From Mesorhizobium comanense (GTDB lineage: Bacteria; Pseudomonadota; Alphaproteobacteria; Rhizobiales; Rhizobiaceae): a DNA stretch of 64,000 nt. A model generated the notes under the pieces. That model searched no databases and was not told where the DNA came from. It saw only the letters and a program-made list of their open reading frames with translations. The stretch is taken from NCBI RefSeq assembly GCF_005503535.1, contig NZ_SCNN01000007.1, positions 62,001-126,000 on the forward strand, given 5' to 3'. The translations under genes and the position numbers were made by a program. Each line of letters opens with the position of its first letter. Position 1 is the stretch's first letter. Below, in pieces: positions 46,483 through 55,463 of the stretch.

Positions 46483-46676
46483 CATCCGAAGACACGCCGC
46501 CCTCGTCTAAGTCGTAAAACACGCTCCGTATGGGCTATATATTACCTTATCCACCGCACTTTCTGAAACCACTCTTCACCCGAACCGCCGTTTGACGGGG
46601 AAAGCCTTCCCCCACAGCCGAGCCTTTGGTCTCTGCCGCCCCCTTCTGCGGGGACACCCCGCAACGCCCCGAGAGT

Positions 46677-46757
46677 GAGAGGGCTGCGGCTGTCGCCGTG
46701 ACGAGTTGAGGGTCGAGAGAGAGGCTCCCGGCCGGCCCGTCATGGAGATTCTGCCAT
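46677..46757 (+). repeat. Leader repeat copy A (upstream of the DUF932 gene)
   Basis: An 80-base leader matches 59260-59337 upstream of the ParB-like gene at most positions: GAGGGCTGCG, GTGACG-GTTGAGG, CGAGAGAGAG, CGGCCG-CCCGTCATGGAGA, ending at CATGACC with the start codon. GGAG inside it is the ribosome site. Shared leaders suggest common post-transcriptional or promoter control of the element backbone genes. Confidence 0.65.
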
Positions 46758-47175
46758 GACCGAGTTACCCACCATCGCCGATCGGGACGCCTTCGGCGCC
46801 CCGCCGGTTTCAGCCGGCTATAAAGTTGACATCTCGCGCGGCGGCCGGATCGGGCGCGTGTCGTCCGAATGGTTTTCGCGCCCCGACGACGAGCGCTATC
46901 TGTCGCTCAGCGCGCTCTACGCCGCCGTTCGCGCACGCGCGGACCGCGCCACTGCCCGCACCGTCGAGACCCGGACCCTTCGTGTCGAAGCCAGTCGCGA
47001 CAACGCCGAACGCCTGGCGCTGATCGTGCCCGATCGCGAGGAGCCCGTCGCTCCCACGCACTGGTCGTTCGGCCAGATGTGCAGCCTGGTCGGCGCGCCT
47101 GCCGGCTATATGCGCCAGCTCCCCGCGCCGCTTGCCGGCATCAACATGCAGCACGGGCTGCTCTCGCACCGGGCC
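46756..47175 (+). pseudogene. DUF932 gene, 5' part (interrupted by transposon)
   Basis: The product begins MTELPTIADRDAFGAPPVSA and runs to AGINMQHGLLSHRA, the N-terminal 140 residues of a DUF932 protein. At 47176 it runs into the transposon end and stops after two foreign codons. The rest of the protein (ELVKTLEADDGRIELRAVTG onward) is at 58391-59187. DUF932 proteins are common on plasmids and integrative elements; their role is unknown, a link to DNA metabolism being assumed. The leader repeat at 46677 precedes it. Confidence 0.9.
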
Positions 47176-47203
47176 TTATCTTGACTCTGTGATCCTGTCT
47201 CAG
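47176..47203 (+). repeat. Left terminal inverted repeat of the mercury transposon
   Basis: Starts TTATCTTGAC and ends CCTGTCTCAG. The outer TTATCT and inner TGTCTCAG blocks are shared with the right end, with 14 bases between them here and 12 there. Confidence 0.75.
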
Positions 47204-47258
47204 AATCAGGCATGGAGCCGCGTCACCGGTGCTGCGGTGAAGCTCTTCAGACGTCCGG

Positions 47259-47298
47259 GTCAAGCGTTCCCGCAGCGTAAGCGAGGACAACGCTTGAC
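47259..47298. repeat. Subterminal inverted repeat, left end
   Basis: GTCAAGCGTT and AACGCTTGAC are perfect 10-bp arms separated by 20 bases, inside the left end of the transposon, upstream of the first recombinase. A recombinase or accessory-factor binding site is likely. Confidence 0.5.
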
Positions 47299-47324
47299 GC
47301 GGCGGCGACTCCACAAACTTGTCA

Positions 47325-47352
47325 AGGGGTGCAGGCAAAGTCCTGCACCCCT
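47325..47352 (+). repeat. Perfect 11-bp hairpin before the recombinase operon
   Basis: AGGGGTGCAGG and CCTGCACCCCT flank CAAAGT. It could form a strong RNA hairpin in the leader of the recombinase operon or act as a terminator against outside transcription. Confidence 0.45.
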
Positions 47353-47374
47353 GCCACGCGGCGAGCGGGAGAGC

Positions 47375-47392
47375 GCGAGGGGAACCCCTCGC
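47375..47392 (+). repeat. Perfect 8-bp palindrome before the recombinase operon
   Basis: GCGAGGGG-AA-CCCCTCGC, 23 bases after the hairpin at 47325 and 38 bases before the first recombinase start. With that hairpin it makes a structured leader. Confidence 0.45.
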
Positions 47393-47429
47393 AATCTAAA
47401 CAAAAAGAGTCGCGCCGAAGGCGCTCCGC

Positions 47430-48860
47430 TTGGGTGTGTGCGTGCAATTGTATTTTACGAACCTTGACGCGCTGTCGCGTCCGCTTTCCATTGATGGCCT
47501 TGCAGTGAGGATCGCGCCCGGCGCGCTCGACGTTGGCGAGCGCGCCGGGCTGATTGACGGCATGCCGTTCATTCTAATGGATGACGGGAGCTACGATCTC
47601 CATCTCAATCGGTTCTTCCGCGCCTGCCCAGGTATGGGCGCGCGCTCGCCGAACACCTGGCGCTCCTACGCGCGGGACATTCTGGTCTGGGCCCGCTTTC
47701 TTTGTGAGCGGCGCGGCGGGAAGACAGTCTGGCAGGCCGACCGTCATGACGTTCTGGCGTTCCATCGGGCCCGGCGGCTATCGGCGGCTCCCTATCGCAT
47801 CTCGGCGGCGAGCTGGAATCGGAGCGTTGCGGCGTTCGATAAGCTCTATCGGTGGGCCGTCGAAGAAGGGATCATGGCGTTCTCGCCCTTCAGCTACAGC
47901 GTGACCCTTCGCAGGACGGCGGGGACTCGCGCGTTGTTGGCCGTGACGGCGAACCGCTCGCGCGAACGTGCCGCGCGGCGGCACGATATGCGTTTCGTCG
48001 ATCTTGGCAGCTATCTGCTGTTTCGCGACGTGGGCTTGCGGGGAAGGCTGCCTGACGGTGCCGAAGACCCGACCTGGCGCGGCCGCAATGGCGAGCGCAA
48101 CGCGCTGTTCGCCGAACTCCTGGTCACGACCGGTCTGCGGTTGTCCGAGGGCCGCAGCCTGTTACTCGCCGATCTTCCGCGCAAGGCGGACTCCGGCATG
48201 CGCTCGCTCCCGTTTGACCTTCCCGGCGCGGTCGCCAAGGGCGGACGACCGCGCCGCATTCGCATTCCCCGCCGGGTTTTGAGGCTCATCAACGACTACA
48301 TCGATCTTGAACGCGCGATCTCGGCAGCCAGGTCAGAACCGATCGTGTCCAATCCGCTTTGGTTGACGCCGGATGGCGAGAAGGTCGTCGACGCGATGGG
48401 CAAGCGGGTCCGCGTCGACCGGCTGACGCCGGGCGAGCGCGACCGTGCGTTGACCGGCGCGCCCGGCAAGGCGCAGCATGCCCTCCTTTGGCTAACGGAA
48501 GGCGGCGAGCCCGTCCCGTCAGCAACCTGGGAGGCGGCCTTCGGCCGCGCCTGCGCGCGCTGCAGCCGTTTCGGCATCGACGTTAACGTGACGCCACACA
48601 CGCTGCGGCACACCTTCGCCGTCAACATGCTTTCCATGCTGATCCGTGAGCAAATCGGGATGGTGTTCGATCCGCAGGATCGGCATGGCGCAGCCTACCG
48701 CCGGATTCTCGGGGATCCGCTGCAGAAGCTCCAGCACCTGTTAGGCCACGCCAGCGTGACCAGCACCTACGTCTATCTCGACAGTCTTGCCGAGGCGCAG
48801 GAACTGGTCGACGCGGCCGCTGATCGCTGGGCCGAAGATGCGGCCGGTGACGCGCAATGA
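47430..48860 (+). CDS. Tyrosine recombinase 1 of the trio
   Basis: The 476-residue product has a SAM-like N-terminal domain (SPNTWRSYARDILVWARFLC) and a complete catalytic set: Arg in VTTGLRLSEGRSLLLADLP, HTLRH in VTPHTLRHTFAVNML, GH in LQHLLGHASVTSTYVYLDSL, with the nucleophile Tyr near the end. It is thus likely the active catalyst of the three. The start is uncertain: the frame opens at TTG 47430 and other GTG/TTG codons follow within 20 bases. It overlaps recombinase 2 by ATGA. Confidence 0.85.
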   Translation: MGVCVQLYFTNLDALSRPLSIDGLAVRIAPGALDVGERAGLIDGMPFILMDDGSYDLHLNRFFRACPGMGARSPNTWRSYARDILVWARFLCERRGGKTVWQADRHDVLAFHRARRLSAAPYRISAASWNRSVAAFDKLYRWAVEEGIMAFSPFSYSVTLRRTAGTRALLAVTANRSRERAARRHDMRFVDLGSYLLFRDVGLRGRLPDGAEDPTWRGRNGERNALFAELLVTTGLRLSEGRSLLLADLPRKADSGMRSLPFDLPGAVAKGGRPRRIRIPRRVLRLINDYIDLERAISAARSEPIVSNPLWLTPDGEKVVDAMGKRVRVDRLTPGERDRALTGAPGKAQHALLWLTEGGEPVPSATWEAAFGRACARCSRFGIDVNVTPHTLRHTFAVNMLSMLIREQIGMVFDPQDRHGAAYRRILGDPLQKLQHLLGHASVTSTYVYLDSLAEAQELVDAAADRWAEDAAGDAQ

Positions 48861-50698
48861 CCGATCTGACAGCTAGGCCGGTGTGCCGGCCGGGACGCCG
48901 CGCACTGTTTCCTGAGGCGTTGCCTGATCCCGAGGGCGAAGCCGCCATCGCCATCGCATCGCTCCGATTCACCGTCACCCTCGCGGATCGCAGTATTACG
49001 ATCGATCTGACCGCGCTGTCTGGCCGCAAGGTGTTGGCCCAACCGCTTGCGGGCGCGCTCTGGCGCGCTTGTCAGGTCGGCGGCCCGGCCGGCTCGGTTT
49101 CGACCGCGGCAGCTTATGCCAACGCACTCAAGTTCTTCTGGCGCTATCTCGATTCCACAAAGCCCCGCGTCATTCGCATCTCAGATGTAAGCGCAGCTTG
49201 CATCGACGGATTCGATGCTTGGATGGACGAGAGTGGTCTGCATCCCAATCATCGGCTTCACCGCATGAGCAAGGTGCTCAATCTGTTCCGGCTCGCCGAG
49301 GCCGCCGAGCCGGGTTGTCTGCCACCCGATGCCTCGCGGCGGCTGATGTACACGAGCGATCGACCAGGCGTCCGTGCCCTGCCACGTGATGCTTATGGCG
49401 ATCCCATCGCCACAGCATTGCGGAATGCTGCTCGCGCCGATCTCACCGCACTTATGGGTCGCTTTGCCGAGACGGATCGCATTTCGACGCTCAAGGATGC
49501 CGATCGGACCAACGCTTTGCAGGTTGCGCACGAACGCGCGATGGTTGTAGTCGACGCCGAAGGCGTCATTGGCCACCGGCATCCTATCTTCAAGCAGCTC
49601 TACACGCTTCGCCGCGAGAGTGGCTTGCCGAACGATCGCTTGGTCCACGATCTGCATGGCCGCAGGTATCTGCTCGCCGCCGATCTCGTGCCGCTGATGG
49701 TTCTGCTGTCGCTCGATACCGGGCTGGAGATCGAAGCGATCAAGGAGTTGCGGGCGGATTGCCTGAAGAACCCTGCAGGCGGCTATGTCGAGATCGAGTA
49801 TTGTAAGCGGCGGGCGCGCGGTGCCGAGTGGAAGCGGTTGCGCGTGCGTGATGGAGCTTCATCGACACCGGGCGGCCTGATCCGTAAGGTGCTGCAATGG
49901 ACCGCTCCGGCGCGAGGCCGGCTTGCCGCCGTCACGCTCTGGGTTCACTTCGCCTGGGGGCGGTTGACCCCGCGCGTCCTCGCCACGAGGGAACTCGTCG
50001 CCTCATGGACCGAGCGACATCGTATTCGCGATGAAGAGGGGAAGCCTCTCCGGCTCAACCTGACACGCCTGCGCAAGACGCATAAAGCAGCATGGTATCG
50101 GCAAACCGGCGGTCAACTCGACCGCTTTGCGGTCGGCCACAGCGTGGCCGTTGCGGCCAATCACTACGCCGATATCCCCGCGCTTCGCCATATCCACGAA
50201 GCCGCCATCGCCGACGCCATGGGGGACGCGCTCGACGCCGCCCTGCATCCGTGCGTCCTCTCATCAGAAGATGAGGCGGCCATTCGAGCCGATCCGGACG
50301 AGGCCATAGGTCTGCCGGTTTCCGGGCGTGCCGCGATCAATGAGCTGTTCAGCGGCGAGCAGGATGTCTGGCTCGCTAGTTGCGGTGGTTTCTACAAGGG
50401 CCCGTTTGGCGCCGAAGGGGACGCTTGTCCGTCACCATTCTGGGGGTGCCTCGAATGCGGCAATGCAGTGATCACCGCACGCAAGCTGCCAGCGCTTTTG
50501 TCGTTTCTCGGCTTCATCCGGGCGCAACGACAGTCGCTCAGTGAAGCCGACTGGATCGCCAAGTTCGGCCGCGTTCATGGGCGGATCGCCGATCAGATTT
50601 TGCCGCGGTTCAGTGCGGCCGAGATCGAACAGGCCGGCCAGCTCGCGGCATCGGACCCGACGCTCATTTACCTGCCACCCGAAGCTGGAGCACCATGA
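48857..50698 (+). CDS. Tyrosine recombinase 2 of the trio (catalytic Arg I changed)
   Basis: The 613-residue protein has an N-terminal core-binding domain (AAYANALKFFWRYLDSTKPR) and a catalytic-type domain. The usual TGLR reads TGLEIEAIKEL, so the first arginine is Glu. The HxxR box reads RLRKTHKAAW, while VGHSVAVAANHYAD keeps His and Tyr. A C-terminal cysteine set (CGGFYKGPFGAEGDACPSPF, WGCLECGN) suggests a zinc ribbon. Partial loss of catalytic residues implies an architectural role with recombinase 1. It is translationally coupled on both sides by four-base overlaps. Confidence 0.85.
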   Translation: MTDLTARPVCRPGRRALFPEALPDPEGEAAIAIASLRFTVTLADRSITIDLTALSGRKVLAQPLAGALWRACQVGGPAGSVSTAAAYANALKFFWRYLDSTKPRVIRISDVSAACIDGFDAWMDESGLHPNHRLHRMSKVLNLFRLAEAAEPGCLPPDASRRLMYTSDRPGVRALPRDAYGDPIATALRNAARADLTALMGRFAETDRISTLKDADRTNALQVAHERAMVVVDAEGVIGHRHPIFKQLYTLRRESGLPNDRLVHDLHGRRYLLAADLVPLMVLLSLDTGLEIEAIKELRADCLKNPAGGYVEIEYCKRRARGAEWKRLRVRDGASSTPGGLIRKVLQWTAPARGRLAAVTLWVHFAWGRLTPRVLATRELVASWTERHRIRDEEGKPLRLNLTRLRKTHKAAWYRQTGGQLDRFAVGHSVAVAANHYADIPALRHIHEAAIADAMGDALDAALHPCVLSSEDEAAIRADPDEAIGLPVSGRAAINELFSGEQDVWLASCGGFYKGPFGAEGDACPSPFWGCLECGNAVITARKLPALLSFLGFIRAQRQSLSEADWIAKFGRVHGRIADQILPRFSAAEIEQAGQLAASDPTLIYLPPEAGAP

Positions 50699-52863
50699 TG
50701 TCCGCCGTCAACAACGCCTTGATGGAGCGCGCAACGCTTCCATCGGCCATCTATGGTGACGACGAGCCCGTGCTTGCCGGCATTCCGGTCAGGGAGGATG
50801 CCGACCGAGCGCAGTTCCCGCGCTTTGGCGATGACTACTGGGATTTGGGGGCTGCCATCTTCCGGGTGAACGCCCGCTACAGCAATTACCGGCTCAATTT
50901 CGCTCCTATCATCGATCCTGTGACGCGGCGGCTCGCCAAGGAGTATGTGCTCACGCGCCTGCGCATCCATGTGCCGGGATACCGGGCGCCATGTGGTGTC
51001 GCTTGGGCGATCCGGCTGCTGCGCTACATCCAGCATTTCGCGGCGTTCCTCATCGCGCACGTTGGCGCCGTCGATCTGCGCCGGATCGACCAGCCTTTGC
51101 TCGACTCTTATCTGGCGCATGCTGGTGACGGCGGCCGGCGAACACCGCACGAGACAGTGAAGTATGTCGAGGTGCCGATCGACCTGCATCATCTGTCGCC
51201 ATGGCTCACGGGTGGTGGCATCAGCTTTCTGCCGTGGCGTGGGCGTGCGGCTCACCATGTCGCCAAGCGGCCGCCGGCACCCGCCGAGAATGCTACGCCG
51301 CGTATTCCCGAACCGATCATCGGCGCCATGCTGCGCTGGTCGCTCAAATACGTCGAGGTCTTTGCACCGGATATCCTCGCCGCGCGAGTAGAGCTTGATG
51401 CGCTCGAAGCCCGTTGCGAGCAACTGATGGCGCAGGACGCGCAGGCCGGACAGGCAGTCGCCGAGACTTATCGAGCGCGGATGGCCAAATGGCTCGAGGC
51501 GCGCCGGATGGCCGGCCGAGGCGTACCGATCTGGGAGCGCGCGCCCAATGTCGCCCGCCGCATCGACCCGCAAACCGGCGATGAGAGCCCTCCGTACAAT
51601 CTTCACCTGATGCGCCTGCACGTAGGCGCTCGCGAGAGCGGCCGCATCAGCCAGTCCAAACAGACCGCACGGCTGATCGATCAGGCGGCGGCCGAGCTCG
51701 GGACCGAGGTCGGCGGTCTCGATACGCCGATCTCCATCGATCCGGACACTGGCCTGCCGTGGCGCGAACGCTTCGACGGCCTGAGTCTTGCGCGAGAGGA
51801 ACGCATGCTGCAGGGCGCCTGCTACGTCATCTGCGCTTACCTCACTGGGATGCGCGACAGCGAGGTGCAGGCCATGCAGCCGGGCTGCGTGTCGGCAGAG
51901 CGCAGCGCCGACGGATTGATCGAACGCTACCGCGTGCGCGGCACCGTCTACAAGCGCCAGGGTGCCCGCGGCGTGACGGCTGACTGGATCACGATCGAAC
52001 CTGTCGCCCGCGCCGTTGCGGTGATGGAGGTTCTCTCGGCTCGTAATCGTCGAGAGAAGGGACTATCGTCCCTCTGGGTGGCGCTAAAGGACTGGCCCTG
52101 GAGTGCTGATCATCTCGGCATTGGTGCGACGCCGACGCTTAATCTTCTCCGCGAAGGTCTCGATGCGCGTTCTGGCAACGAACCGGTCATTCCTCGGATC
52201 GCGGATGAGCCCTGGAAGTTCACGACCCGGCAGCTTCGCCGCACGATCGCGTGGTACATCGCCAACCGGCCGTTCGGCACGATCGCAGGCAAGATTCAAT
52301 ACAAGCATGCTTCCGTCGCCATGTTCGAAGGCTATGCGGGCTCGGCCCATGGCGATTTTCGCTTGGCGGTCGAGCGTGAACGCGCGCTCGGTCAGCTCGA
52401 CGACATCGTTGCTCATTACGAAGCGTTTCTTCATCATGACGGTCCGGCGGGACCCGGTGCCACGCGATTGCGACGCGAGTTCGCGCGTGTGCAGGACGAG
52501 CTTGGCGATCTGCCCGGCCGGATCGTGGACCGCAAGCGGTTGCGCACGATGCTCGCCCATCTCGGTCGAACCTTGCACGTCGGCTTTCTCAACGATTGCC
52601 TGTTCGAAGCCGCGACCGCGCTCTGCCTTACAGAAGCGCCGGATTCCGAGCGGGCGGCGCCGGCCTTGTCCCGATGCAGCCCCGATCGCTGCCCGAACGC
52701 CTGTTTGACCGCGCGCCATCTCAAGCCATGGCAGGCCTCGATCATGGAGGGCGAAGCTTTGCTCAGCGACGGTCGCCTGACGCTGCTGCAACGCGCAGCC
52801 ATTACGCAGGACAACGAGCGCAAGCGCCGGCTGATTGCACCCCTTATCGATGGTGGTACATGA
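50695..52863 (+). CDS. Tyrosine recombinase 3 of the trio
   Basis: In this 722-residue protein the catalytic domain from about 380 keeps Arg (AYLTGMRDSEVQAMQPGCVS). The HxxR box reads TTRQLRRTIAWY; then comes QYKHASVAMFEGYAG with His and Tyr. Near the C-terminus, LSRCSPDRCPNACLTARHL is a Cys-rich segment, again as in recombinase 2. The size and the zinc tail distinguish this trio from the shorter recombinases of classical RIT elements. It overlaps the next small gene by ATGA. Confidence 0.85.
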   Translation: MMSAVNNALMERATLPSAIYGDDEPVLAGIPVREDADRAQFPRFGDDYWDLGAAIFRVNARYSNYRLNFAPIIDPVTRRLAKEYVLTRLRIHVPGYRAPCGVAWAIRLLRYIQHFAAFLIAHVGAVDLRRIDQPLLDSYLAHAGDGGRRTPHETVKYVEVPIDLHHLSPWLTGGGISFLPWRGRAAHHVAKRPPAPAENATPRIPEPIIGAMLRWSLKYVEVFAPDILAARVELDALEARCEQLMAQDAQAGQAVAETYRARMAKWLEARRMAGRGVPIWERAPNVARRIDPQTGDESPPYNLHLMRLHVGARESGRISQSKQTARLIDQAAAELGTEVGGLDTPISIDPDTGLPWRERFDGLSLAREERMLQGACYVICAYLTGMRDSEVQAMQPGCVSAERSADGLIERYRVRGTVYKRQGARGVTADWITIEPVARAVAVMEVLSARNRREKGLSSLWVALKDWPWSADHLGIGATPTLNLLREGLDARSGNEPVIPRIADEPWKFTTRQLRRTIAWYIANRPFGTIAGKIQYKHASVAMFEGYAGSAHGDFRLAVERERALGQLDDIVAHYEAFLHHDGPAGPGATRLRREFARVQDELGDLPGRIVDRKRLRTMLAHLGRTLHVGFLNDCLFEAATALCLTEAPDSERAAPALSRCSPDRCPNACLTARHLKPWQASIMEGEALLSDGRLTLLQRAAITQDNERKRRLIAPLIDGGT

Positions 52864-53303
52864 CCACACGAACGGGTCCGAAGAGCGAGGCGGCATTGAG
52901 GGCGGCAATGGCACGACTGCTCGACGGTCGGCCCGAGCGCACCGACGGCGCGCTCACCGTCTCCAATCTGGCGCGCGAGGCCGGCGTCAGCCGGGCAACG
53001 GCGAACCGCGCGGTCGATCTTCTCGCCGAGTTTCGTGCTGCCGAAGCCCGCCAGCGCCGATCATCTCCTCAAGCACTGAAGGATCGCGTCCGCTCCCTTG
53101 AAGCCGAGCTCCGGGCCGTGCGCGGTGCGGAGATGGCCGAACTGCGCGCGTTGACCCGCACGCTCGCGCAGCACATCCAGGTGCTGACGTTGCTGGTTGC
53201 CGAGCGTGACGAGGTGATTGCCGGCTTGAAGGATGAACTGGCGCGATTGAATGAGGCCAAGGTCGTTCCGCTGCGGCGCTCGCCGCGAGACGTCGCTGGC
53301 TGA
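52860..53303 (+). CDS. Small HTH/coiled-coil transposition partner (TnpC-like)
   Basis: The 147-residue product starts at the ATG overlapping the stop of recombinase 3. It has an N-terminal helix-turn-helix (TVSNLAREAGVSRATANRAV) and a long coiled coil (ALKDRVRSLEAELRAVRGAE, IAGLKDELARLNEAKVVPLR). The order two or more recombinases, then a small coiled-coil protein, is that of Tn554 TnpA-TnpB-TnpC. A DNA-binding accessory role in transposition is inferred. The following 220 bases up to ArdC have no gene. Confidence 0.75.
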   Translation: MTTRTGPKSEAALRAAMARLLDGRPERTDGALTVSNLAREAGVSRATANRAVDLLAEFRAAEARQRRSSPQALKDRVRSLEAELRAVRGAEMAELRALTRTLAQHIQVLTLLVAERDEVIAGLKDELARLNEAKVVPLRRSPRDVAG

Positions 53304-53526
53304 GAGCCACGCAATATCCTCACGGCCGGCCGGTCCTGCGGCCATCGGTCATGGCCGACGTCTCTCGTGCTCGCCCGTCGAGGTAGGGGCTCGGTTGTGG
53401 CAGACGCTGCCGGCCCGTCAACCCTGTTCCGCACCAGCAACCGTGAACAGGGTGTGACGGCCCGGCTCGCCGCGTCTGCCCCTGCCGCTTCGCCCTCGAC
53501 GGAGAGGGCGAGCACAGGAGCCACCC

Positions 53527-54459
53527 ATGACCACCGATACCAACAGCCAGGCCCGGACCGGCAACGATATCTACGAGCGCGTCACCAACCAGATCATCGC
53601 CGCTATCGAGGTCGGCGCCGGCGAGTACCGGATGCCCTGGCATCACGACGGATCGGCCATCACCACGCCCGTCAACGTCGCCTCGCGCAAGGCCTATCGC
53701 GGCGTCAACATCCTCTCGCTCTGGGCTGCGGCGCAGGCGTCCGGTTATGCCGCCGGCATCTGGGGCACTTATCGCCAGTGGCAGGAGCTCGGCGCCCAAG
53801 TCCGCAAGGGCGAGCGCGGCCATCTGGTCGTATTCTGGAAGATCAACGATCGCAACGGCGAGGCGGAGCGTCAGGACGGCGACGCAGATCAGGACGCGGC
53901 CGCCCGACGTCTATTCGCCCGCGGCTACACCGTCTTCAACTGCGCCCAGGTCGACGGCTACACTCCGCCCGAGATGCCGGTGCTTCCCGAGGTCGAGCGG
54001 ATCGCGCACGCCGAACGCTTCTGCGCGGCGCTGGGCATCGACATTCGCCACGGCGGATCGCAGGCCTGCTACATCCCATCGAAGGACTACGTGCAGATGC
54101 CCGAGTTCGCCTGCTTCCGGGATGCGGTTGCCTACTACGCGGTGCTGCTCCACGAATGCGGTCACGCGTCCGGCGCCAAGCATCGCCTCGACCGCGATCT
54201 GTCCGGACGGTTCGGCTCGGCCGCCTACGCCATGGAAGAATGCACGGTCGAGCTTCTCAGCGCCATGATCTGCGCCGACCTCAACCTCAGTGTTGAGCCA
54301 CGACCCGACCACGCCCGCTACATCGCCTCCTGGCTCGAAGTGCTGCGCTCCGACAAGCGCGCCATCTTCACGGCTGCGAGCAAGGCACAAGAGATCGCCG
54401 ACTGGATGAACGCCCGGCAAGCCAATGCTCATCGGCACGAAGTCAGGGGCGCCGCGTAG
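53527..54459 (+). CDS. ArdC-like antirestriction/ssDNA-binding metallopeptidase
   Basis: The 310 residues have an N-terminal ArdC domain (DIYERVTNQIIAAIEVGAGE, SRKAYRGVNILSLWAAAQAS, LGAQVRKGERGHLVVFWKIN) and a C-terminal zincin domain with LLHECGHASGAKHRLDRDLS (HExxH) and MEECTVELLSAMICADLNL. Family knowledge: ArdC proteins protect incoming single-stranded DNA during conjugation. Such genes normally belong to plasmid or ICE backbones; here it lies inside the mercury transposon as cargo. It is convergent with merR, 43 bases away. Confidence 0.88.
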   Translation: MTTDTNSQARTGNDIYERVTNQIIAAIEVGAGEYRMPWHHDGSAITTPVNVASRKAYRGVNILSLWAAAQASGYAAGIWGTYRQWQELGAQVRKGERGHLVVFWKINDRNGEAERQDGDADQDAAARRLFARGYTVFNCAQVDGYTPPEMPVLPEVERIAHAERFCAALGIDIRHGGSQACYIPSKDYVQMPEFACFRDAVAYYAVLLHECGHASGAKHRLDRDLSGRFGSAAYAMEECTVELLSAMICADLNLSVEPRPDHARYIASWLEVLRSDKRAIFTAASKAQEIADWMNARQANAHRHEVRGAA

Positions 54460-54502
54460 GCGCCCCCTCAGCGGGCCGTTTCACGGGCTCCACCGGGTGC
54501 GA

Positions 54503-54931
54503 TCAGTTGACCGCACCCTCCTGGAACAGCGTCTCGATCAGCGGGCATTCCGGCAACGTCCCGTCGGCACATTGTGCGACAACCTTCTTGAGCACCCGCT
54601 CCATGCGCTTCAGATCGGCGATCTTCGCCTGCACGTCCTCAAGGTGTGCGGCGGCGACGGCGCGCGCCTCGGCACAGGGCTGGTCGCGCTCGTCGACGAG
54701 ACGCAGCAGCTCACGGATTTCATCAAGGGAGAAGCCGAGCTCACGCGCCCGCAACACGAAGCGAAGGCGCCGCTCATGCGACGTGTCGTAGCTGCGATAG
54801 CCGCCAGCCGTGCGCGGCGGTTCGGGCAGAAGACCGACCTTCTCGTAATAGCGCACGGTCTCCAGGTTGCACCCCGTCCGTTGGGCGAGCTCGGCTCGCT
54901 GCAGGCCCTTCACCACGGCGTGATCGCGCAT
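54503..54931 (-). CDS. merR: Mercury-responsive regulator MerR
   Basis: The 142-residue protein has the MerR helix-turn-helix (RAELAQRTGCNLETVRYYEK VGLLP in sequence), a long dimerisation helix, and the three Hg(II) cysteines: QPCAEARAV (helix) and QCADGTLPECPLIE (C-terminal loop). It is divergent from merT-merP-merF-merBA and binds the dyad at 54951-54965, repressing without Hg and activating with it. Confidence 0.95.
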   Translation of the reverse strand: MRDHAVVKGLQRAELAQRTGCNLETVRYYEKVGLLPEPPRTAGGYRSYDTSHERRLRFVLRARELGFSLDEIRELLRLVDERDQPCAEARAVAAAHLEDVQAKIADLKRMERVLKKVVAQCADGTLPECPLIETLFQEGAVN

Positions 54932-54944
54932 CGCAAAATCCCTC

Positions 54945-54976
54945 TTGACCCTGTAGCGACTACAGACCGCATGCTA
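54945..54976 (+). promoter_or_regulatory. mer operator-promoter
   Basis: The -35 TTGACC (54945-54950) is followed by the perfect dyad CTGTAG-CGA-CTACAG (54951-54965) and a -10-like ATGCTA at a spacing of 19-20 bp, the stretched spacer typical of MerR-activated promoters. It drives merT onward; merR reads the other way. Confidence 0.75.
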
Positions 54977-55016
54977 CGGCACGCATAGGATTTCGACAAG
55001 GAGAGAGAGAACGGCC

Positions 55017-55442
55017 ATGGTCGCATCGCGATCCGGAACGGCAGGCACGGCGCCCCCTGCGGCGGATCTTTCCGCGTCCGAGCGCGGTGAGGTCGGACGG
55101 CAGCGTCTGATCGCCGTTGGCGGCATTTTCGGCGCGCTCGCTGCCTCGTCCTGCTGCATCGTGCCGCTGATCTTGTTTAGCCTCGGCATCGGCGGCGCCT
55201 GGATCGGCAATCTGACGGCGCTCGCACCTTATAAGCCGTTCTTCGTCGCGGGGACGGCAGGCCTGCTCGGCTATGGCTTCTACCTCGTTTATTGGAAGCC
55301 CAGACGGGCCTGTGCTGATGGCGCTGCCTGCGCACGCCCGATTCCCAGCCGCTTTGTTCAACTCGCGCTCTGGATGGCGACCGCGCTTGTGATTGCCGCC
55401 TTTGCCTTCGACTACGTCGCCCCGCTACTGCTTCGCACCTGA
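55017..55442 (+). CDS. merT: Mercuric transport protein MerT
   Basis: The 141 residues have three hydrophobic helices. The first holds the Hg-binding pair in ALAASSCCIVPLILFSLGIG; a second pair (CADGAACARP) sits between helices 2 and 3. The product takes Hg(II) from MerP and passes it to the reductase inside. It is the first gene of the operon, with a GGAGAGAG ribosome site upstream. The N-terminal 30 residues are longer than in Tn501 MerT. Confidence 0.93.
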   Translation: MVASRSGTAGTAPPAADLSASERGEVGRQRLIAVGGIFGALAASSCCIVPLILFSLGIGGAWIGNLTALAPYKPFFVAGTAGLLGYGFYLVYWKPRRACADGAACARPIPSRFVQLALWMATALVIAAFAFDYVAPLLLRT

Positions 55443-55463
55443 CACCAAGAGGAGACCCGACCC

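Noticed and set aside
47430..52863. Interpretation as a classical RIT element
   Set aside because: RIT elements, as I know them, carry three shorter recombinases and no TnpC-like partner or cargo; the order here fits better as a Tn554-related or new type.
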